Assembly (NCBI GenBank): GCA_904501705.1
Contig: CAJGCA010000062.1
Span: 1 to 9,395 of the forward strand
Length of the DNA: 9,395 nt
Direction: 5' to 3'
Source: Clostridiaceae bacterium
GTDB taxonomy: Bacteria > Bacillota > Clostridia > Oscillospirales > Acutalibacteraceae
Shown here: positions 6,608 to 9,395 of the stretch, in pieces
Numbering within the stretch: position 1 is the first letter of the stretch
How the letters are laid out: each line of letters begins with the position of its first letter
Position numbers and translations under genes: made by a program
Notes under the pieces: model-generated
Told to the model about the DNA's origin: nothing
Databases searched by the model: none
The model's input: only the letters and a program-made list of their open reading frames with translations

Positions 6608-6631
6608 GGGATATTGCTCTCTTCTTACGTT

Positions 6632-6682
6632 CACGGCTGTTTTTACAATAGCCATGCGGGCATAGCCTGCCCCACAGCCGTG
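6632..6682. repeat. Inverted repeat spanning the 3' end of the parB-like gene
   Basis: CACGGCTGT (6632-6640) and ACAGCCGTG (6674-6682) are perfect 9-bp complements flanking the parB-like stop codon. Two smaller perfect 5-bp hairpins lie inside or overlap it: GGGCA/TGCCC (6658-6672) and CCCAC/GTGGG (6671-6684). No U tract follows on either strand, so it is not a standard terminator. Confidence 0.4.
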
Positions 6683-7086
6683 GGTTTATCCGCTTGCGCG
6701 TGTACGGGCTTCTCCGTCACGGCAAAACGGGTGATCTCCCGCCGTGCAGCGGCAGCTTCGGCGGCGGTCATACAGACGACCACCGCGGGCACAGAGCCCA
6801 GTCCCGCCTCGCGGGCGGCGGCAAGACGGCCGGCGCCCGACAACAAAGTGAGCTTCTCCTCCCCCGTCTGCGCGAGGGTCAGCGGCTCGAGCACGCCCCT
6901 TTTGGCGATCGAGGCGACCAGGTCGGCCGACGCGGCGAGGAGCTTCTGCCCCTTGGGCAGGCGGATGGCATCCACCGCTACCGCGCACGAGGTCATCGTA
7001 TCCAGCTTGGGAGCTGTCTCCGCGCTCGGGCGGGCGGTCGCCGCCGCGGCACGGGCTAAGCTACTTTTACCGATGGACAAGGTCAT
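6643..7086 (-). CDS. Short ParB-like protein, N-terminal (ParB/Srx-fold) domain only
   Basis: 147 aa from the ATG. An AAGGAGG lies only 3 nt before this ATG but 9 nt before an in-frame TTG at 7080, so the true start may be the TTG (145 aa). Residues 35 to about 113 resemble the ParB N-terminal domain: AVAVDAIRLP (35-44), SADLVASIAKRGVLEPLTL (53-71) and SGAGRLAAAREAGLGSVPAVVV (83-104). The usual GERR nucleotide-binding motif is replaced by GAGR (84-87), so CTP binding as in classical ParB is doubtful. After about residue 120 only a short tail remains. The helix-turn-helix and dimerisation domains of chromosomal ParB (about 280 aa) are absent. It overlaps the ParA gene by 20 bp, so the two are very probably coupled partners. 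The role is unknown: a segregation, positioning or regulatory function are all possible. Confidence 0.65.
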   Translation of the reverse strand: MTLSIGKSSLARAAAATARPSAETAPKLDTMTSCAVAVDAIRLPKGQKLLAASADLVASIAKRGVLEPLTLAQTGEEKLTLLSGAGRLAAAREAGLGSVPAVVVCMTAAEAAAARREITRFAVTEKPVHAQADKPTAVGQAMPAWLL

Positions 7087-7867
7087 CCACCTCCTTGGCG
7101 AGTTCTGCATACTCCTGCGCACTACGACTCGTGGGCTTGTAGGCACCGACAGGCTTACTGCTGTCCTGCGCCCATTCAATAGAACTGTCCACGCGGATGA
7201 TCGCGTCAAACACGTGCACGCCCTCCATCTCCTGCAGGATCTCCATCGTCTGCTTAAAATAATTCTTACGCACCGACACCTTGGTCAGCGCCACACCCAG
7301 CAGCGTGAGCGCGGGATTCATCTGCTGCACCGTCGCGACGAACTCAAACATATTCGCCAGACCGAATAAGCCCCACGGGCTCGCCTCGACCGGCAGGATG
7401 AGCTTGTCGGAGGCACACAGCAGGTTCATCACCCAACCGCCGAGGGTCGGCGGCGCGTCGATGAGTATGTAGTCGTACTCCCCGCTGTCCCGCACGGGCT
7501 GCAAACATTTCTGCAGGATGAACTCCCGCTGCCACTTGGTGAACAGCTCGTATTCGATGCCACTCATCAGCGTCGAAGACGGGATGAGATCCAAATTCTC
7601 ATACGCGGTGGGCACGATGTAGTCGGTGAGCGGTTTCTGCTCACGGATGGCGTGGTAGAGGTTTTTCTCCCCCTGCGCCATCGCCAGCACCTCTTCCTCG
7701 GGGAAGAAGGATAGGCTGAGGTTTAACTGCATATCGCCGTCGAGCAGCAGCACGCGCTTGCCCTGCTGCGCGAGGGAATACCCCACGTTCGCGCAGGTGG
7801 TGGATTTACCGCTGCCGCCCTTGTTGTTGGCAAAGCATAAGACGGTCGTATTCTTTTTCGACACCAT
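7067..7867 (-). CDS. ParA/Soj-family P-loop ATPase
   Basis: 266 aa, a typical small ParA without an N-terminal DNA-binding domain. Residues 16-23 are the deviant Walker A motif KGGSGKST, with the signature lysine Lys16. LLLDGDMQLNLS (40-51) holds the Walker A' aspartate, and YDYILIDAPPTLGG is the Walker B region (about 134-147). ParA proteins dimerise with ATP, bind DNA or membranes non-specifically and are stimulated by a ParB partner to move cargo. The start follows GGAGGG at 7 nt spacing, 43 bp after lysC. The partner gene overlaps its 3' end. The chromosomal parAB pair usually lies near the origin (rsmG/mnmG), and its ParB is full length. That makes this more likely an orphan or specialised pair, though the window does not prove it. 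Confidence 0.85.
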   Translation of the reverse strand: MVSKKNTTVLCFANNKGGSGKSTTCANVGYSLAQQGKRVLLLDGDMQLNLSLSFFPEEEVLAMAQGEKNLYHAIREQKPLTDYIVPTAYENLDLIPSSTLMSGIEYELFTKWQREFILQKCLQPVRDSGEYDYILIDAPPTLGGWVMNLLCASDKLILPVEASPWGLFGLANMFEFVATVQQMNPALTLLGVALTKVSVRKNYFKQTMEILQEMEGVHVFDAIIRVDSSIEWAQDSSKPVGAYKPTSRSAQEYAELAKEVDDLVHR

Positions 7868-7910
7868 AGTCGTACCCTCCGCTTCGTTTGTTGTCCCTTA
7901 TAGGTCAGGA

Positions 7911-8384
7911 TCAGTCACCGAAGAAGTGACGATGCACCGCCGCGACTGCGCGATCGGCATCCGCCTTCGCGACCAGCACCGAGATGCGGATCTCGCTCGA
8001 GGAGATGGTCTGGATGTTGATGTTCGCGTCCGCAAGCGCCTCGAACATATCGGAAGCGACGCCCTCGTGGGTCTCCATACCCGCGCCGACGATAGAGATC
8101 TTCGCGACATCGGTATCGCAGCGAAGCTCCTTCGCACCCTTCATCTCGCAGAACTCCTGGAGTGCAGCGACGGCATCCTCACCGCTACCTGCGGGCACGG
8201 TGAAAGCGATATCCTTCGTGCCGTCACGACCGACAGACTGCAGAATGTTATCCACCGTAATGTGCGCCTGCGCCACACGGGAAAATACCTTGAACGCCAC
8301 GCCGGGACTGTCCGGCAGACCGACAATTGATACGCGGGCGACACTGTCGTCCTTCGCGACACCTTTAATGAGCATTTTTTCCAC
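7911..8384 (-). CDS. lysC: Probable aspartokinase beta subunit from internal in-frame start in lysC
   Basis: Inside lysC, AAGGAGG (8399-8393) is followed after 8 nt by an in-frame GTG at 8384 (codon 245). This would give a 157-aa product with only the two ACT domains. In Bacillus subtilis lysC, the beta subunit (about 163 aa) is made from an internal start at nearly the same codon and forms an alpha2beta2 enzyme. Seen: a perfect-looking ribosome binding site with good spacing at the domain boundary. Known: the Bacillus precedent. Inferred: use of the site here. An in-frame ATG three codons on (8375) is possible but poorly spaced. Confidence 0.65.
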   Translation of the reverse strand: MEKMLIKGVAKDDSVARVSIVGLPDSPGVAFKVFSRVAQAHITVDNILQSVGRDGTKDIAFTVPAGSGEDAVAALQEFCEMKGAKELRCDTDVAKISIVGAGMETHEGVASDMFEALADANINIQTISSSEIRISVLVAKADADRAVAAVHRHFFGD

Positions 8385-9116
8385 TTCAACTACCTCCTTG
8401 ACCTTGGTACCGGTCGCTTTCTTCAGACTGGAAAGAACTTCGAGTTCCACACTGTATTTTTTCGCCATCTCGACCGAGCGGTTGTTGAGAACCTGCGCGC
8501 CGGAGGTGGCCATTTCGAGCATTTCGTCATAGGTGATCTCGGGTAGCTTACGCGCGCCGGAGATCTTGCGGGGATCGGCGGTGTAGACGCCCTCGACGTC
8601 GGTGTAGATCTGGCAGAGATCTGCGTGCATTGCCGCCGCAATCGCCACCGCGCTCGTGTCCGATCCGCCGCGACCGAGGGTGGTAATGTCGTCATACTTG
8701 TTGAGCCCTTGGAAGCCCGCCACAACGACGATACGCTTCTTATCAAGCTCCGCGCGGATGCGCTCGGGGTTGACGCGCTTAATGCGAGCAGAGCTGTATT
8801 TGCTGTTGGTGGAGAAGCCCGCCTGCCAGCCGAGCAGCGAGATCGCGGGGAAGCCGAGCGCGTCGATCGCCATCGCCAGAAGCGAAATGGAGATCTGCTC
8901 GCCCGAGGCCATCAGCATATCCATCTCGCGCTTGCTCGCGCGGGGATTGATCTCGCGGGCCTTTTCGATCAGATCGTCGGTGGTATCGCCCTGTGCGGAT
9001 ACCACGACCACGACGTCGTTGCCCTGCTTGTAGGTGTCGGTCACGATGCGCGCCACGTTCATCACGTGTTCGGCATCCTTCACCGAGCTACCGCCGAATT
9101 TTTGTACTACTAACAT
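7911..9116 (-). CDS. lysC: Aspartate kinase, catalytic plus tandem ACT domains
   Basis: 401 aa. Aspartokinase phosphorylates L-aspartate with ATP, the first step towards lysine, threonine, methionine and diaminopimelate. The amino-acid-kinase domain (1 to about 240) has KFGGSSV at 6-12, the aspartate-binding GRGGSDTSA at 148-156 and TDVEGVYTADPR at 172-183. Two ACT domains follow: about 255-330 (starting near VARVSIVGLPDSPGV) and about 335-401 (ISIVGAGM and ISSSEIRISVLV). Length and domains match the Bacillus subtilis aspartokinase II type (408 aa), usually inhibited by lysine or lysine plus threonine. AGGAGG is placed 7 nt before the ATG, 20 bp after the preceding gene, so they are probably co-transcribed. 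It contains an internal start for a separate ACT subunit (see 7911-8384). Confidence 0.96.
   Translation of the reverse strand: MLVVQKFGGSSVKDAEHVMNVARIVTDTYKQGNDVVVVVSAQGDTTDDLIEKAREINPRASKREMDMLMASGEQISISLLAMAIDALGFPAISLLGWQAGFSTNSKYSSARIKRVNPERIRAELDKKRIVVVAGFQGLNKYDDITTLGRGGSDTSAVAIAAAMHADLCQIYTDVEGVYTADPRKISGARKLPEITYDEMLEMATSGAQVLNNRSVEMAKKYSVELEVLSSLKKATGTKVKEVVEVEKMLIKGVAKDDSVARVSIVGLPDSPGVAFKVFSRVAQAHITVDNILQSVGRDGTKDIAFTVPAGSGEDAVAALQEFCEMKGAKELRCDTDVAKISIVGAGMETHEGVASDMFEALADANINIQTISSSEIRISVLVAKADADRAVAAVHRHFFGD
8384..8399 (-). promoter_or_regulatory. Internal Shine-Dalgarno and GTG start within lysC
   Basis: AAGGAGGT lies 7-8 nt before GTG, encoding KEVVEV in the long frame. It is as strong as the ribosome binding sites of the gene starts in this window and falls exactly in the linker between kinase and ACT domains. 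Confidence 0.65.
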
Positions 9117-9136
9117 ATCAGAACCTCCTGACTTGA

Positions 9137-9395
9137 TTAACTTATGTAGATACGCAACGCCTTGACGACGGTGACGCCGTCGAGAGCGGCGAGTGCCGCA
9201 TCGAGCGCCTCCTCCGTCATCGCGGGGGAAACAAACGTCAACTCAGCCTCGGGCGCGTCGGGCACGGTCACAAACGCGACCTCGCCGAACGCCGCGGTGA
9301 TCGTCGCCTTTGCCGCCTCAGTGTCCGCACTCGTCACACGCACGAGCTTGACTGCGAGCGCCTGCCGATGGCTAAGCACACGGCCCGCCTCGTGC
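9137..9395 (-). CDS. C-terminal fragment with ACT-like fold, probably homoserine dehydrogenase
   Basis: The reading frame is open to the window edge, so these 85 residues are the 3' end of a larger gene. A GTG near position 9379 is an internal valine codon rather than a start, as the frame continues upstream (HEAGRVLSHRQ). The predicted order is strand (AVKLVRVTSAD), helix (TEAAKATITAAFG), strand (VAFVTVP), strand (AELTFVSPAM), helix (TEEALDAALAALDG), strand (VVKALRIYI). This is the beta-alpha-beta-beta-alpha-beta order of an ACT domain. The VVKALRI ending and the position 20 bp before lysC fit homoserine dehydrogenase, which shares the aspartate pathway and often ends in an ACT domain. The ACT glycine motif (D-x-PG) is not visible, so it may not bind an amino acid. 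Another ACT-containing protein is possible. Confidence 0.5.
   Translation of the reverse strand, partial: HEAGRVLSHRQALAVKLVRVTSADTEAAKATITAAFGEVAFVTVPDAPEAELTFVSPAMTEEALDAALAALDGVTVVKALRIYIS

Noticed and set aside
6460..6642. Small gene or tRNA in the longest intergenic gap
   Set aside because: No start with a ribosome binding site and no cloverleaf. The region is explained by hairpins, a terminator and a possible promoter.
6643..7867. The chromosomal parAB partition locus
   Set aside because: The ParB-like protein is half the normal length and lacks the DNA-binding domain. No parS-like site (TGTTTCACGTGAAACA) was seen, and the neighbours are not rsmG/mnmG.
1..9395. CRISPR array, insertion sequence, toxin-antitoxin or phage-defence genes
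   Set aside because: No regularly spaced repeats, transposase, integrase or defence domains. The genes are housekeeping or energy genes, apart from the ParA/ParB-like pair and the lipoprotein.

Overview
All eleven genes I can support in this window lie on the minus strand, so transcription runs from high to low coordinates. The sequence is GC-rich in genes and AT-rich in gaps. The Rnf genes are in the order C-D-G-E-A-B. RnfB carries many clusters, and lysC has a Bacillus/Clostridium-like internal start. Together these suggest a strictly anaerobic, high-GC member of the Clostridia (Bacillota), perhaps a gut Oscillospirales-type organism. The genus cannot be read from the window.

Layout in transcription order. 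(1) 9395-9137: the 3' end of a gene ending in an ACT-like fold, probably homoserine dehydrogenase. (2) 9116-7911: lysC, aspartokinase, with a strong internal Shine-Dalgarno/GTG that should yield a separate regulatory beta subunit. (3) 7867-7067 and 7086-6643: a ParA-family ATPase and a short ParB-like protein without a DNA-binding or dimerisation region. They follow lysC by only 43 bp. (4) 6642-6460: the longest gene-free stretch (183 bp). It holds an intrinsic terminator whose loop can pair with an upstream segment, so it may be a conditional terminator, followed by a possible promoter. (5) 6459-1297: a complete rnfCDGEAB operon, tightly packed with 4-bp stop/start overlaps at D/G, G/E and E/A. 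(6) 1296-1170: a nested stem-loop. (7) 1169-195: a lipoprotein with two degenerate FMN-binding-like modules. (8) 161-1: the start of apbE, running off the window.

How it works together. Rnf is the membrane complex that oxidises reduced ferredoxin, reduces NAD+ and pumps Na+ or H+. RnfD and RnfG carry FMN covalently bound to threonine. The ApbE flavin transferase that makes this bond is encoded at the end of the same gene run. The lipoprotein between them belongs to an undescribed family. Its FMN-acceptor motifs look broken, so it may be an accessory protein rather than a flavoprotein. The upstream lysC region belongs to aspartate-family amino acid synthesis.

I found no tRNA, rRNA, CRISPR array, insertion sequence or recognisable defence system. 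The points most worth a second look are the bistable hairpin before rnfC, the lysC internal start, the short ParB partner, the cysteine-rich RnfE tail and the degenerate FMN-like lipoprotein.
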